A stretch of DNA of 64,000 bases from Entomomonas asaccharolytica (GTDB lineage: Bacteria; Pseudomonadota; Gammaproteobacteria; Pseudomonadales; Pseudomonadaceae): assembly GCF_016653615.1 (NCBI RefSeq), contig NZ_CP067393.1, positions 62,001-126,000 of the forward strand, in the 5' to 3' direction. The notes beneath the pieces are model-generated. The model was not told the origin of the DNA. It searched no databases and was given only the letters and a program-made list of their open reading frames with translations. The position numbers were made by a program, and so were the translations under genes. Shown here piece by piece: positions 16,304 through 25,972 of the stretch (the first letter of the stretch is position 1; each line of letters starts with the position of its first letter).

Positions 16304-17050
16304 TTGGACATTCCACGTATCTTCAACATTACTGAAAGTGCTCATCGTATCCATAACCCATTTACCTCAGAAAAACTTGCTACATTGGGTGCTGTATTAC
16401 GCCTCAAACATGGAGCTCGAGTGCTTGATCTTGGTAGTGGTTCAGGTGAAATGTTATGCACTTGGGCGCGTGATTATGGAATCACTGGTATTGGGGTTGA
16501 TATGAGCCAGTTATTCAGTAAGCAGGCGAAGCTCCGAGCAGTAGAACTTAGCGTTGACAATCAAGTACAGTTTATTCATGGTGATGCTGCTGGCTATGTA
16601 GCCAAAGAGAAGTGCGATGTAGCAGCCTGTATTGGCGCAACGTGGATTGGTGGGGGTATCGCTGGCACTATTGAACTTCTAACAAAAAGCCTTCATAAGG
16701 GTGGAATCATCCTGATTGGTGAGCCCTACTGGCGTCAATTACCGCCAACAGAAGATATCGCTAAAGAATGCTTTGCCAATTCTATTTCTGATTTTCTTAT
16801 GCTTCCTGAACTTGTCAGCTTTTTTGACGAGCTAGGTTATGACGTTGTGGAAATGGTGCTAGCTGACCAAGAGGGCTGGGACAGATACGAAGCAGCCAAG
16901 TGGCTAACTATGCGCCGATGGCTTGAGGAAAATCCTAACGATGACTTTGCTAAAGAAGTTCGCGCCCAACTGACTATCGCACCAAAACGCCATGTCATCT
17001 ATACACGTGAATACCTAGGATGGGGCGTGTTTGCTCTGATCGCACGATAA
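16304..17050 (+). CDS. Class I SAM-dependent methyltransferase
   Basis: This 248-residue protein has the Rossmann motif I VLDLGSGSGEM (about residues 40-50), an acidic motif GIGVDMS (about 62-68), and HGDA (about 91-94). It fits a small-molecule methyltransferase of the ubiE/COQ5-like superfamily, with no clue to substrate. The start is TTG with a strong AAGGAG 7 nt upstream. The gene is visibly richer in G+C than its flanks and lies between a LysR gene and a tRNA gene, so it may have been acquired by transfer. It stands alone. Confidence 0.82.
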   Translation: MDIPRIFNITESAHRIHNPFTSEKLATLGAVLRLKHGARVLDLGSGSGEMLCTWARDYGITGIGVDMSQLFSKQAKLRAVELSVDNQVQFIHGDAAGYVAKEKCDVAACIGATWIGGGIAGTIELLTKSLHKGGIILIGEPYWRQLPPTEDIAKECFANSISDFLMLPELVSFFDELGYDVVEMVLADQEGWDRYEAAKWLTMRRWLEENPNDDFAKEVRAQLTIAPKRHVIYTREYLGWGVFALIAR

Positions 17051-17127
17051 TATTAAGTGATAGAAGGAGTTATTGTTTTCAATAGCTGGAGAAATTGTAT
17101 TATAGCTGCTAATGAGCTTACATTTAA

Positions 17128-17204
17128 TGGCGCACTCGGCGGGAGTTGAACCCACGACCCCTGCCTTCGGAGGGCAGTACTCTATCCAACTGAGCTACGA
17201 GTGC
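17128..17204 (-). tRNA. tRNA-Arg (anticodon CCG)
   Basis: All arms fold on the minus strand: acceptor GCACTCG/CGAGTGC, D-arm GCTC..GAG, anticodon stem CTGCC/GGCAG with loop CTCCGAA (anticodon CCG), T-arm GTGGG/CCCGC with loop TTCAACT, and an encoded CCA end. The length is 77 nt. It would read the CGG arginine codon, which is rare in this AT-rich genome. Confidence 0.95.
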
Positions 17205-17412
17205 GTATAGCAGAGGGGCATAATAATACGCATATAACAATTAATAGTCTACACTTTTGGTTATTTCATTTGTAGTAAAATAGAAATTAAGTTATCGAGT
17301 TATTAATTTTTACTGAAAAGGCTTTAGTTGCTTATAATAGATCAACTAAATAACAATAAATTAGTCTATTATTTATATTTACAGTAAAACTAATAACCCA
17401 TTGGATGTCGCT

Positions 17413-20352
17413 ATGAATAAACCTGCGTTAATTGCTATACCTGAATCCTTACAATCAATGAAGTTACATGGTATTAATGCTTTTTCAGAGGCGTTGGCCG
17501 ATAAAGGTTTAGATAGTAAGATTTATCAGCAATGGCCTGCAGAAAAACAGCAGCAATTAGCCAGAGTATTAACCTGTAGTGAGTTTGTTGTAGAGCAAGT
17601 AAGACGTTGTCCAGAAATACTATTAGAATTGTTAGAAAGTGGCGAGCTAGATCGTAGTGTTAGTAGGCAGGAGATTATTGAGCAGTTAGCAAAAGTTGTG
17701 GATGCCTGTAGTACAGAAGATGAGTTATTAAGTTGTTTACGTAAGGCACGTAATCGTCAACAAATCCGTATTATTTGGCGTGATATTACAAGGCAAGCAG
17801 ATTTAATAGAAACTTGTAAAAACCTTTCTGATTTTGCAGATGCGAGTATCGATCAGGCTTATCATTGGCTATATAAAGAGCAAGCTAAGGTTTTTGGTGT
17901 GCCTATTGGCAGATACACAAAACAACCCCAGCATTTAGTTATTTTAGGGATGGGTAAATTAGGTGCTCAAGAGCTAAATCTTTCTTCTGATATTGATCTA
18001 ATTTTTGCTTATCCAGAGGGAGGGGAAACGGAGGGGGCTAAGAAGTCTTTAGACAATCAAGAATTTTTTACACGTTTAGGCCAAAAGCTAATTAAAGCAT
18101 TAGATAGTATTACTATTGATGGTTTTGTGTTTCGAGTAGATATGCGTCTACGGCCTTATGGCTCAAGTGGCCCTTTAGTTTATAGTTTTCCTGCCATGGA
18201 ACAATATTATCAGGATCAAGGGCGTGATTGGGAACGTTATGCCATGATTAAGGCGCGAGTAGTTGCTGGCGATAAGGAAACGGGCAAGGATTTAATAGAA
18301 ATTTTAAGACCCTTTGTTTATCGACGTTATCTCGATTTCACTGCTATTGAAGCCTTGCGCACGATGAAGCAATTGATTCAACAGGAAGTTAAACGTAAGG
18401 GAATGAGCGAGAATATTAAACTTGGCTCAGGTGGTATTAGAGAGATCGAGTTTATTGCACAGGCTTTTCAGTTAATTCATGGTGGCAGGGATTTAAGTTT
18501 ACAGCAGCGACCTTTACTAAAAGTACTGGATACTTTAGCAGGTGAAGGATACCTACCTTCTGCTGTGGTGGATGAATTAAAGTCAGTTAATTGTTTTTTA
18601 CGTTATGTAGAACATGCGATTCAAACCATTGCTGATAAGCAAACCCAAATGTTGCCAGATAACCCAACAGATCAAGCCCGTGTAGCGTTTATGATGGGCT
18701 ATGAAAATTGGCAAGCATTTTATGAGGCTTTAACAAGCTATCGTGAACGTATAGATTGGCACTTTAAGCAGGTGATTGCTGATCCAGAAGAGGAAGAACA
18801 AGAAGCTAGTCAAGCTGTTGGGGAGGAGTGGTTATCTCTGTGGATAAGAACCCAAGATGAAGAGAACTCCTGTAATCAATTAGCAGAAGCAGGGTTTACA
18901 GATGTACAGGCACTTTATCAAAAGTTAATGGATTTACGCCATAGTCCTAGTTTGAGATCTATTCAGCGTACAGGGAAAGAACGTTTAGACGCTTTTGTGC
19001 CACGCTTGATTAATGCTGCTATGGAGTTGGAACAGCCTACCTTAAGTATATTAAGAGTATTGCCTTTAATTGAAGCGGTAGCGCGTCGCTCTGTTTATTT
19101 AGTATTGCTTACGGAAAATCCTAGTGCCTTAAAAAGATTGTTAAAGCTCTGTGCAGCGAGCCCTTGGATTGCTGAGCAAATTACTCATTATCCAGTGTTG
19201 CTTGATGAACTGTTAAATGAAGATAAATTATTTAGCCCGCCCAAAGCAGTAGAATTGGCCGCAGAGTTACGGCAGCATTTAGCACGTATTCCTGAGGATG
19301 ATTTAGAACAGCAAATGGAAGCATTGAGACATTTTAAATTGGCACACCGTTTACGGGTGGCAGCTTCTGAAATTACGGGTAATTTACCTTTAATGAAAGT
19401 AAGTGATTATTTAACGTGGTTAGCAGAAGCTATTCTTACTGAAGTATTGCATTTAGCATGGCGCCAATGTGTCTCGAAATATGGTGTTCCTCAACGATTA
19501 GATGGTACTGCTTGTGATTTAGATTATATTATTATTGGTTATGGCAAGGTGGGCGGTATTGAAATGGGTCATAATTCAGACCTTGACCTTGTTTTTATTC
19601 ATAATGGTGATCCACAGTCAGAGACAGATGGCGCTAAGTCAATTGATGGCTTGTTGTTTTTTACCCGTTTAGGGCAGCGAATTATCCATATTTTAACCAC
19701 TCAAACCACTTCAGGTATCTTATATGAAGTTGATATGCGCTTAAGGCCTTCAGGTGCATCAGGTTTATTAGTTAGTAGCTTAGCTGCTTTTCAACGTTAT
19801 CAAGAGAAAGAGGCGTGGACTTGGGAGCATCAGGCATTAGTTAGGGCGCGCGTATTAACTGGTGCCTCTGATGTGGCAGAAGCATTTGAGAAAATTCGTA
19901 TTGAGATATTGGGCAGGCAACGAGATTTAACACAGCTTCAAACAGAAGTAAGTGAGATGCGCAAAAAAATGCGTGATAATCTAGGAACACAAATAACCAA
20001 TGCTGGACTAGGTAATAATGCTTTTGCAGCAGATCAATTATTTAATTTAAAACATGATGCAGGTGGTATGGTAGATATTGAGTTTATGACTCAGTTTGTT
20101 ACTTTGGCTTGGTCATGGAAATACCCAGAATTATCTGTTTATACTGATAATATTCGTATTTTAGATGCAATGGCAGAAACCCATTTAATGACACAGGAAG
20201 ATGCTCTTTGGCTACAAGATACTTACCGAGCTTATCGTTCGGTGGTGCATAAATTAGCATTACAGAATGAACCTAATTTAGTCGCTGCTAATCAGTTTGT
20301 TGAAGAGCGAAAAAGGGTAATGAGTTTTTGGTACTCTCTAGGGCTGAGTTAA
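17413..20352 (+). CDS. glnE: Bifunctional glutamine synthetase adenylyltransferase/deadenylylase
   Basis: GlnE adds and removes AMP on glutamine synthetase in response to PII and glutamine, setting nitrogen assimilation. Both nucleotidyltransferase domains show their aspartate pairs: SSDIDLIF in the N-terminal half (deadenylylase) and NSDLDLVF in the C-terminal half (adenylylase). Each is followed by a DMRLRP block. The total, about 979 residues, is normal. The ATG at 17413 is chosen over a TTG at 17401 because GGA stands at the right distance. In Pseudomonas ilvE separates glnE from waaF; here ilvE is absent from that position. Confidence 0.96.
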   Translation: MNKPALIAIPESLQSMKLHGINAFSEALADKGLDSKIYQQWPAEKQQQLARVLTCSEFVVEQVRRCPEILLELLESGELDRSVSRQEIIEQLAKVVDACSTEDELLSCLRKARNRQQIRIIWRDITRQADLIETCKNLSDFADASIDQAYHWLYKEQAKVFGVPIGRYTKQPQHLVILGMGKLGAQELNLSSDIDLIFAYPEGGETEGAKKSLDNQEFFTRLGQKLIKALDSITIDGFVFRVDMRLRPYGSSGPLVYSFPAMEQYYQDQGRDWERYAMIKARVVAGDKETGKDLIEILRPFVYRRYLDFTAIEALRTMKQLIQQEVKRKGMSENIKLGSGGIREIEFIAQAFQLIHGGRDLSLQQRPLLKVLDTLAGEGYLPSAVVDELKSVNCFLRYVEHAIQTIADKQTQMLPDNPTDQARVAFMMGYENWQAFYEALTSYRERIDWHFKQVIADPEEEEQEASQAVGEEWLSLWIRTQDEENSCNQLAEAGFTDVQALYQKLMDLRHSPSLRSIQRTGKERLDAFVPRLINAAMELEQPTLSILRVLPLIEAVARRSVYLVLLTENPSALKRLLKLCAASPWIAEQITHYPVLLDELLNEDKLFSPPKAVELAAELRQHLARIPEDDLEQQMEALRHFKLAHRLRVAASEITGNLPLMKVSDYLTWLAEAILTEVLHLAWRQCVSKYGVPQRLDGTACDLDYIIIGYGKVGGIEMGHNSDLDLVFIHNGDPQSETDGAKSIDGLLFFTRLGQRIIHILTTQTTSGILYEVDMRLRPSGASGLLVSSLAAFQRYQEKEAWTWEHQALVRARVLTGASDVAEAFEKIRIEILGRQRDLTQLQTEVSEMRKKMRDNLGTQITNAGLGNNAFAADQLFNLKHDAGGMVDIEFMTQFVTLAWSWKYPELSVYTDNIRILDAMAETHLMTQEDALWLQDTYRAYRSVVHKLALQNEPNLVAANQFVEERKRVMSFWYSLGLS

Positions 20353-20541
20353 CTCTTTATATTGTTCTTATCTATAACTGGTGAGGATGGATAATCATCA
20401 TTGAGTGATCGTATTTTATTCAGAGATTTATAAACTAGCAATTGAAGGATAACAGATAACCGCTTAGCTTTTGTTATTTTAGGATACTCCTTTGATCTGG
20501 TATTATAAGCAAATTATCCTAATGCAGATTATAAGCAATTA

Positions 20542-21573
20542 ATGAATATATTAATTATAGGCCCTTCATGGGTGGGCGATATGGTGATGGCGCAAACTTT
20601 GTTTATATGTTTGCGTAAAGAATATCCAAATTGCAATATTGATGTACTAGCACCAGAGTGGAGTAGACCGATTTTAGAGCGTATGCCTGAAGTAAGAGAA
20701 GCTTTATCTTTTCCTTTAGGGCATGGTGCATTAGATATTAAAACCCGTAAACAAATAGGCCGCTCATTACAAGGTAAGTATGAGCAAGCTATTGTATTAC
20801 CTAATTCCCTTAAATCAGCATTAGTGCCTTATTTTGCCAAAATTGCTAAGCGTACAGGTTGGAAAGGTGAAATGCGGTATATCTTGTTAAATGATATCCG
20901 TAAGCTTGATAAAACACTTTATCCTCTAATGATTGAGCGTTTTATGGCGTTAGCGTATCCAAAAGGTAAAGTTTTAGCCCAACCGTACCCTAAACCTCAT
21001 TTAGAAATTAATCCAGAGTTACAACAACAAGCATTAGCTACTTTTAATTTGCAGCCAGTTAAACCGATATTAGCGCTATGCCCTGGTGCCGAATTTGGTG
21101 AGGCAAAAAAATGGCCAGCAGAGTACTATGCCAAAATAGCAGAAGATAGAATAGCAGTAGGTTGGCAAGTATGGATATTTGGTTCTAAAAATGATTTTCC
21201 AGTAGGTGAGACCATTCGTAATCTTTTACCGAATGAACAGCAAAACCAATTATATAATCTAGCAGGACAAACCAGTTTGGCACAGGCTATAGACTTATTA
21301 GCTTGTGCTAGTGCTGTGGTTACTAATGACTCAGGATTAATGCATGTGGCTGCTGCATTAAATCGCCCAATTGTGGCGGTATATGGTTCCACCTCACCAC
21401 AGTTTACTCCTCCCTTAGCTGAGCAAGTAGAGATAGTGCGCTTAGGATTAGATTGCAGTCCATGTTTCGACCGTACCTGTAGATTTGGTCACTACAATTG
21501 TTTAAAGCAATTAAAACCTGAGTTAGTTGAAACAGCATTGGATAAGTTAATTAAAGTGAAACAGGTGGATTAA
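20542..21573 (+). CDS. waaF: ADP-heptose:LPS heptosyltransferase II
   Basis: WaaF adds the second L-glycero-D-manno-heptose to the lipopolysaccharide inner core on the cytoplasmic face of the inner membrane. The 343-residue GT9-family protein begins MNILIIGPSWVGDMVMAQ, the usual WaaF opening. It carries the C-terminal nucleotide-sugar site (LMHVAAALNRPIVAVYG, about residues 265-281) and the CFDRTCRFGHYNCL cysteine cluster typical of WaaF. The waaC gene starts on the very next base after its stop, so the two form an operon. Confidence 0.95.
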   Translation: MNILIIGPSWVGDMVMAQTLFICLRKEYPNCNIDVLAPEWSRPILERMPEVREALSFPLGHGALDIKTRKQIGRSLQGKYEQAIVLPNSLKSALVPYFAKIAKRTGWKGEMRYILLNDIRKLDKTLYPLMIERFMALAYPKGKVLAQPYPKPHLEINPELQQQALATFNLQPVKPILALCPGAEFGEAKKWPAEYYAKIAEDRIAVGWQVWIFGSKNDFPVGETIRNLLPNEQQNQLYNLAGQTSLAQAIDLLACASAVVTNDSGLMHVAAALNRPIVAVYGSTSPQFTPPLAEQVEIVRLGLDCSPCFDRTCRFGHYNCLKQLKPELVETALDKLIKVKQVD

Positions 21574-22641
21574 ATGCGAGTTTTATTAATTAAAACCTCT
21601 TCGCTAGGTGATGTAATCCACACTTTACCTGCCTTAACTGATGCTAAAAGAGCGATTGCGGACATTCAATTTGATTGGGTCGTAGAAGAAAGTTTTGCAG
21701 AAATACCCAGTTGGCATCCTGCGGTGAATGAAGTTATACCTGTAGCTATCAGGCGCTGGCGCAAAAACCTTTGGCAAACATGGAAAAGTGGCGAGTGGCA
21801 AGCATTTAAGCAACGATTAAGAGCTTATAACTATGACTTAGTGATAGATGCTCAAGGTTTGTTAAAAAGCGCTTGGTTAACCCGTTATGTAAAAGCACCT
21901 ATCGCAGGGTTAGATAAACTATCAGCTAGAGAACCAATGGCTAGTCGTTTTTATCAGAATAGTTATTCTGTTGCTTGGGGGCAGCATGCTGTTGAGCGTG
22001 TGCGTCAGTTATTTGCGCAAGCCTTAAATTATCAATTGCCAACAACAATGGGCGATTATGGTTTAGATCGCCAACGGGTAATAGGGAATTTACAAGGTAA
22101 TGATCCCTATGTCGTGTTCTTACATGGAACTACTTGGGATACAAAGCATTGGCCAGTATATTATTGGCGACAATTAGCAGAAATACTCAATCAGCAAAAT
22201 GTTTGCGTAAAATTACCTTGGGGTAGTGATAAAGAAAAGTTAAGGGCTGAACAGATAGCAAAAGATTTAGTGAATGTAGTGGTGTTGCCTAAATTAAATC
22301 TGCAAGGTATTGCAGCAGTATTGGCAGCTGCTAGAGCTTGTGTGGCTGTAGATACTGGCTTAGGACATTTGGCAGCAGCGTTAGATACGCCTACCATTTC
22401 TTTATTCGGCCCTACTAATCCTGAATTAACAGGCTCTTATGGTAAAGAGCAAATCCATTTAATAGGTAATTACCCTGCATGTATACCCTGCTTAAAGAAG
22501 GAGTGTACTTATCAGCCTACAGAGCAAGATAAACAGCTATTTGATTTAAACAAAGAATATCCGCTTTGTTTTACGCAAGTAAATCCACAACAAGTGATTA
22601 ATCATTTATCTGTATTGCTTAACAAAAAACCCATCGTTTAA
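21574..22641 (+). CDS. waaC: LPS heptosyltransferase I
   Basis: WaaC adds the first heptose to Kdo2-lipid A. The 355-residue GT9 enzyme begins MRVLLIKTSSLGDVIHTLPA, diagnostic for WaaC, and has the donor site DTGLGHLAAALDTPTISLFG (about residues 259-278). AGGTGG lies upstream within the waaF end. Its stop codon sits in the loop of the following terminator, so the operon ends here. In Pseudomonas waaG and waaP follow at this point; they are absent here. Confidence 0.95.
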   Translation: MRVLLIKTSSLGDVIHTLPALTDAKRAIADIQFDWVVEESFAEIPSWHPAVNEVIPVAIRRWRKNLWQTWKSGEWQAFKQRLRAYNYDLVIDAQGLLKSAWLTRYVKAPIAGLDKLSAREPMASRFYQNSYSVAWGQHAVERVRQLFAQALNYQLPTTMGDYGLDRQRVIGNLQGNDPYVVFLHGTTWDTKHWPVYYWRQLAEILNQQNVCVKLPWGSDKEKLRAEQIAKDLVNVVVLPKLNLQGIAAVLAAARACVAVDTGLGHLAAALDTPTISLFGPTNPELTGSYGKEQIHLIGNYPACIPCLKKECTYQPTEQDKQLFDLNKEYPLCFTQVNPQQVINHLSVLLNKKPIV

Positions 22642-22651
22642 GATGGGTTTT
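22626..22651 (+). terminator. Terminator overlapping the end of waaC
   Basis: AAAACCCATC (22626-22635) pairs with GATGGGTTTT (22642-22651). The waaC stop codon (22639-22641) lies in the 6-nt loop, so the hairpin is part of the coding end. Confidence 0.8.
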
Positions 22652-22668
22652 AGCAAGCAAACATGAAG

Positions 22669-23133
22669 TTAAACTTGGGATTGATGGTAGTTTTGTAATC
22701 CCATCTTTTCAATTAAACCCAGTTGTTTTTCTAACCAATAAGCGTGGTCTTCTTCAGTATCTTTTAATTGGTTGCGGAGCATATCACGGCTTACAAAGTC
22801 GCCTTTTTCTTCGCATAATTTAATGCCATCAACTAATGCTTGGCGAACATGTAGCTCTAAACGTAAATCAAACTCAAGCATTTCAGGTACAGTAGTCCCA
22901 ATATTGATTTCATCAGGACGCATAGTTGGTTTGCCTTCTAAAAAGAGAATACGTCGCATAATTTGGTCAGCATGTTCGGTTTCTTCTTCCATCTCATGAT
23001 TAAGGCGCTCATACAATTTTTTAAAATCCCAGTCATCGTACATTCTGGAATGAATAAAATATTGATCACGGGCGGCTAATTCTCCCGTTAATAGTTTATT
23101 TAAATAATCGATAACTTCAGGATTGCCACGCAT
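22669..23133 (-). CDS. bfrA: Bacterioferritin/ferritin subunit, heme-ligand methionine absent
   Basis: This 154-residue four-helix subunit would form a 24-mer iron store. The ferroxidase ligands are present: E18, E51, H54, E94, E127 and H130. The methionine that binds heme in true bacterioferritins (position 52, between E51 and E53) is threonine here (EETEHAD). By sequence it is close to the Pseudomonas protein once called BfrA and now regarded as the heme-free FtnA, so it is probably a ferritin-type store. GGAG lies 8 nt before the ATG. It is convergent with waaC and transcribed alone. Confidence 0.9.
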   Translation of the reverse strand: MRGNPEVIDYLNKLLTGELAARDQYFIHSRMYDDWDFKKLYERLNHEMEEETEHADQIMRRILFLEGKPTMRPDEINIGTTVPEMLEFDLRLELHVRQALVDGIKLCEEKGDFVSRDMLRNQLKDTEEDHAYWLEKQLGLIEKMGLQNYHQSQV

Positions 23134-23310
23134 TTAGAGTCTCCTTAACGCTAAAGGAGCGTTATTATTAGAAGTGAGTTTATTTCTATAGCATAAATTT
23201 TAGTCACTATTGTTTCAAATTACCAGCAATTCAGACTAAATCATTAAAAAAAGCTATGTTGTTGTAAATGCAAATATTTATCATTGTTTATTGCATTCTT
23301 TTTAGGCATA

Positions 23311-23347
23311 AAAAAAGAGCTATCATATTGTTAAATAGCTCTTTTTT
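23311..23347 (-). terminator. Terminator downstream of lipA
   Basis: AAAAAAGAGCTAT (23311-23323) pairs with ATAGCTCTTTTTT (23335-23347). The stem lies 20 bp past the lipA stop and has T-runs on both strands. Confidence 0.8.
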
Positions 23348-23367
23348 TATTAATTCAATAAAACAGG

Positions 23368-24345
23368 TTAGTTTACTTTTTTACCATGCGCCTGTTGGTC
23401 TGCATGATAAGATGAACGCACTAATGCGCCTGATGCGACGTTTTTAAAGCCCATTTTTTTACCTTGTTCTGCAAACCATTCAAAGGTATCTGGGTGTACA
23501 AAGCGTTGTACAGGCAAGTGGCTTTTTGATGGCTGTAAGTATTGGCCTAAGGTCAACATATCAACTTCATGCTCCCTTAACCTTTCCATTACTTCAATAA
23601 TTTCTTCATCGGTTTCACCAAGGCCTAACATTAAACCTGATTTAGTAGGAATATGAGGGACGCGCTTTTTAAAGTTTTGCAGTAAGTCTAATGACCATTC
23701 AAAATCAGAACCTGGACGTGATGATTTATATAAGCGAGGTACAGTTTCTAGGTTGTGGTTAAATACATCTGGTGGTTCTGTTGCTGTAATATCTAATGCG
23801 ATTTCCATACGACCACGATAATCAGGTACTAGCGTTTCTAGCTGTATAGTAGGCGATAATTTACGAATTTCTCTTAGACAATCAGCAAAGTGTTGAGCGC
23901 CGCCATCGCGCAAGTCATCACGATCTACAGAAGTAATAACTACATAGCGTAAACCTAAATCAGCAATGGCAATGGCTAGATTTTTAGGTTCATCTGCATC
24001 AAGTGGGTTAGGGCGACCATGACCAACATCGCAGAAGGGACAACGACGGGTACAGATATCACCCATAATCATAAAGGTTGCTGTACCTGAGGCAAAGCAT
24101 TCGCCTAGATTAGGGCAAGTGGCTTCCTCACAAACACTATGTAAACGGTGTTTACGAAGCAAAGTTTTAACTCTTTCCACTTCTGGGGTAGCAGGAATAC
24201 GCACACGTATCCAATCAGGTTTTTTAGGTAGCTCAGTGGTAGGAATAACTTTTACAGGGATTCTAGCTACTTTATCAGCACCCTTTAATTTAACACCCTG
24301 TACAGCTTTTTTAGGAGTGTTAGGTGATTCATTTTGCATAGTCAT
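23368..24345 (-). CDS. lipA: Lipoyl synthase (radical SAM)
   Basis: LipA inserts two sulphur atoms into octanoyl groups on lipoyl domains of pyruvate and 2-oxoglutarate dehydrogenases. The 325-residue protein has the auxiliary cluster cysteines in [12 protein letters not shown] (about residues 77-88) and the radical SAM triplet CTRRCPFC (about 103-110). Length and motifs are normal. In Pseudomonas it directly follows lipB; here an efflux operon of nearly 5 kb lies between them, so lipA is probably expressed from its own promoter in the 246-bp gap at 24346-24591. Confidence 0.97.
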   Translation of the reverse strand: MTMQNESPNTPKKAVQGVKLKGADKVARIPVKVIPTTELPKKPDWIRVRIPATPEVERVKTLLRKHRLHSVCEEATCPNLGECFASGTATFMIMGDICTRRCPFCDVGHGRPNPLDADEPKNLAIAIADLGLRYVVITSVDRDDLRDGGAQHFADCLREIRKLSPTIQLETLVPDYRGRMEIALDITATEPPDVFNHNLETVPRLYKSSRPGSDFEWSLDLLQNFKKRVPHIPTKSGLMLGLGETDEEIIEVMERLREHEVDMLTLGQYLQPSKSHLPVQRFVHPDTFEWFAEQGKKMGFKNVASGALVRSSYHADQQAHGKKVN

Positions 24346-24561
24346 ATTTCAATTTCTTTATCTAAATGATTTATACAGATGGCATTAAATAAAATATATA
24401 AAGCTATGTTTTCCAACATACCTCATTTTTATCCTATTTAAGGGGGGATCTATAATTTGCTTACTACTATTATAGTCTCATTCTTTGAATTTGCTATTAG
24501 ATAAAATTCTAACTTTTTATTTTATTGCTATAAAAGAGGGGTATAAATAGGGTTAGTTTAC

Positions 24562-24587
24562 AAAAAAGGGTAGTTACCACTACCCTT
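24562..24587 (-). terminator. Terminator of the macAB-type efflux operon
   Basis: AAGGGTAGT (24566-24574) pairs with ACTACCCTT (24579-24587) around TACC. The A-run at 24562-24567 is a T-run on the minus strand. It lies 5 bp past the stop of the outer-membrane component. Confidence 0.85.
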
Positions 24588-24591
24588 ATTA

Positions 24592-25962
24592 TTACTGGAC
24601 GTGGTAGCGTCCAGCCATTGCTTTATAAAGCATATTTTCATATTGTATCAGTTTGTATCTATTGTTAATTAGCGATATCTTTGAGTTTGTTTCAGTATTG
24701 AGAGCATTCAGCCAATCTGAAATTTCACCAGCACCTTGTTGGTATCTGTCATCATAATATTGGCTAATTTGCTGATCGTATTTATATTTTTCCTCAGTAT
24801 TCGCTAACGTATCTTTGGTTCTGGAGTAAGAGTAATAATAAGTATCTACCTCATTAAGGGCCGTGGTTAGGCTTTGCTCAAAAGAAAGGCGTACAGATTC
24901 GTATTCTGCTTCTGATAGTTTTATATTCCATCTTACTTTGTTCCATTGTAGAAAAGGCAGATCAATACTGACATTACCAGAGGCAAAAGGCACATTAAAA
25001 GCAGTGTTAACTTTGTCCGAAGATGAATTAATCGCTGCGCCTAGGGTAATAGTTGGATACCAACTTTTATCAGTGGCTTGTTTATTGAGTGATGCTTCTT
25101 CTAATCTATATTCGGCTGCTTTTAGATCAGGTCTATTGGCTAACACAGATAATGGAACATTAAGATCAACTTCTGGTAGCGTTAAACCAAGCAAGCTAGG
25201 GTAGTTAATGGTTAACTTATCTTCTGGCTTTAAATTCAATAAATTGCGTAGTGTCTGTTCTGCTGTTTTTTGCTGATTTTTTAAATCAATTAAATTGTTA
25301 TTAGCACTTAAAACAGATTGAGTCGCTTGTGCAGGATCTAATGCTGATACTTTACCATATTGGTATTTAAAGCTAACTAATTCATTAATTTGTTGGTAAT
25401 TCTTGATACTTTGTTCAGTAACGATAATCGCTTCATTAAGGTAGACAAGCTGGTAATAAGCGTCTACCACACTATTTATTAAGCTTAATCTAGCTGTTTC
25501 CAAATCTTGAACAGTGGCTTTATATTCCCATTCTTTAGCACTGGCTGTATCCGCTATTTTTTGCCATAAATCCAACTCATAGCTTAAAGATAAGTTACCA
25601 CTGACATTCCTATTGCTATCGCCACCATGTTTGATATTTTTACTGGCTGAGCCGCTAGTTCCTCCAGAGAAGCTAGGCACTAGGTCTTCACCTATTAGAT
25701 TAGCTTGGTAAAGTGCTCTATTAACATTAATGGCGCTTTGAGCAAAATCAATATTGTTGGTTAAAGCTAACTCAATCAGTTTATTAAGTTCATTATCACC
25801 ATAGATAGTCCACCAATTAGTATCTATTTGATAACGATCTATTACTTGTTGTGTTAGTTGTAGTCTTTGTTGCAGTTGTTGATCTGGGTTGTTAGTAGTA
25901 GCACAGCCCATTACAAGACTAGATAGGATAAGTGGTAATATCAATAATTTAGTCGGTTTCAT
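24592..25962 (-). CDS. Outer-membrane efflux lipoprotein (TolC/NodT family)
   Basis: This 456-residue outer-membrane channel has a signal peptide ending in a lipobox (LVMGC, C19) and two repeats of the OEP domain with long coiled helices (about residues 120-220 and 330-430). It should form the trimeric exit duct for the MacAB-like pump encoded just upstream (10-bp gap), making a self-contained tripartite exporter as in PvdRT-OpmQ of Pseudomonas. No siderophore genes are nearby, so the substrate could be a peptide, macrolide or other compound. Confidence 0.9.
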   Translation of the reverse strand: MKPTKLLILPLILSSLVMGCATTNNPDQQLQQRLQLTQQVIDRYQIDTNWWTIYGDNELNKLIELALTNNIDFAQSAINVNRALYQANLIGEDLVPSFSGGTSGSASKNIKHGGDSNRNVSGNLSLSYELDLWQKIADTASAKEWEYKATVQDLETARLSLINSVVDAYYQLVYLNEAIIVTEQSIKNYQQINELVSFKYQYGKVSALDPAQATQSVLSANNNLIDLKNQQKTAEQTLRNLLNLKPEDKLTINYPSLLGLTLPEVDLNVPLSVLANRPDLKAAEYRLEEASLNKQATDKSWYPTITLGAAINSSSDKVNTAFNVPFASGNVSIDLPFLQWNKVRWNIKLSEAEYESVRLSFEQSLTTALNEVDTYYYSYSRTKDTLANTEEKYKYDQQISQYYDDRYQQGAGEISDWLNALNTETNSKISLINNRYKLIQYENMLYKAMAGRYHVQ

Positions 25963-25972
25963 AGGATTATCC

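Noticed and set aside
23134-23310. Fur box upstream of the bacterioferritin gene
   Set aside because: The region is AT-rich, but no convincing 19-bp Fur dyad could be picked out by eye.
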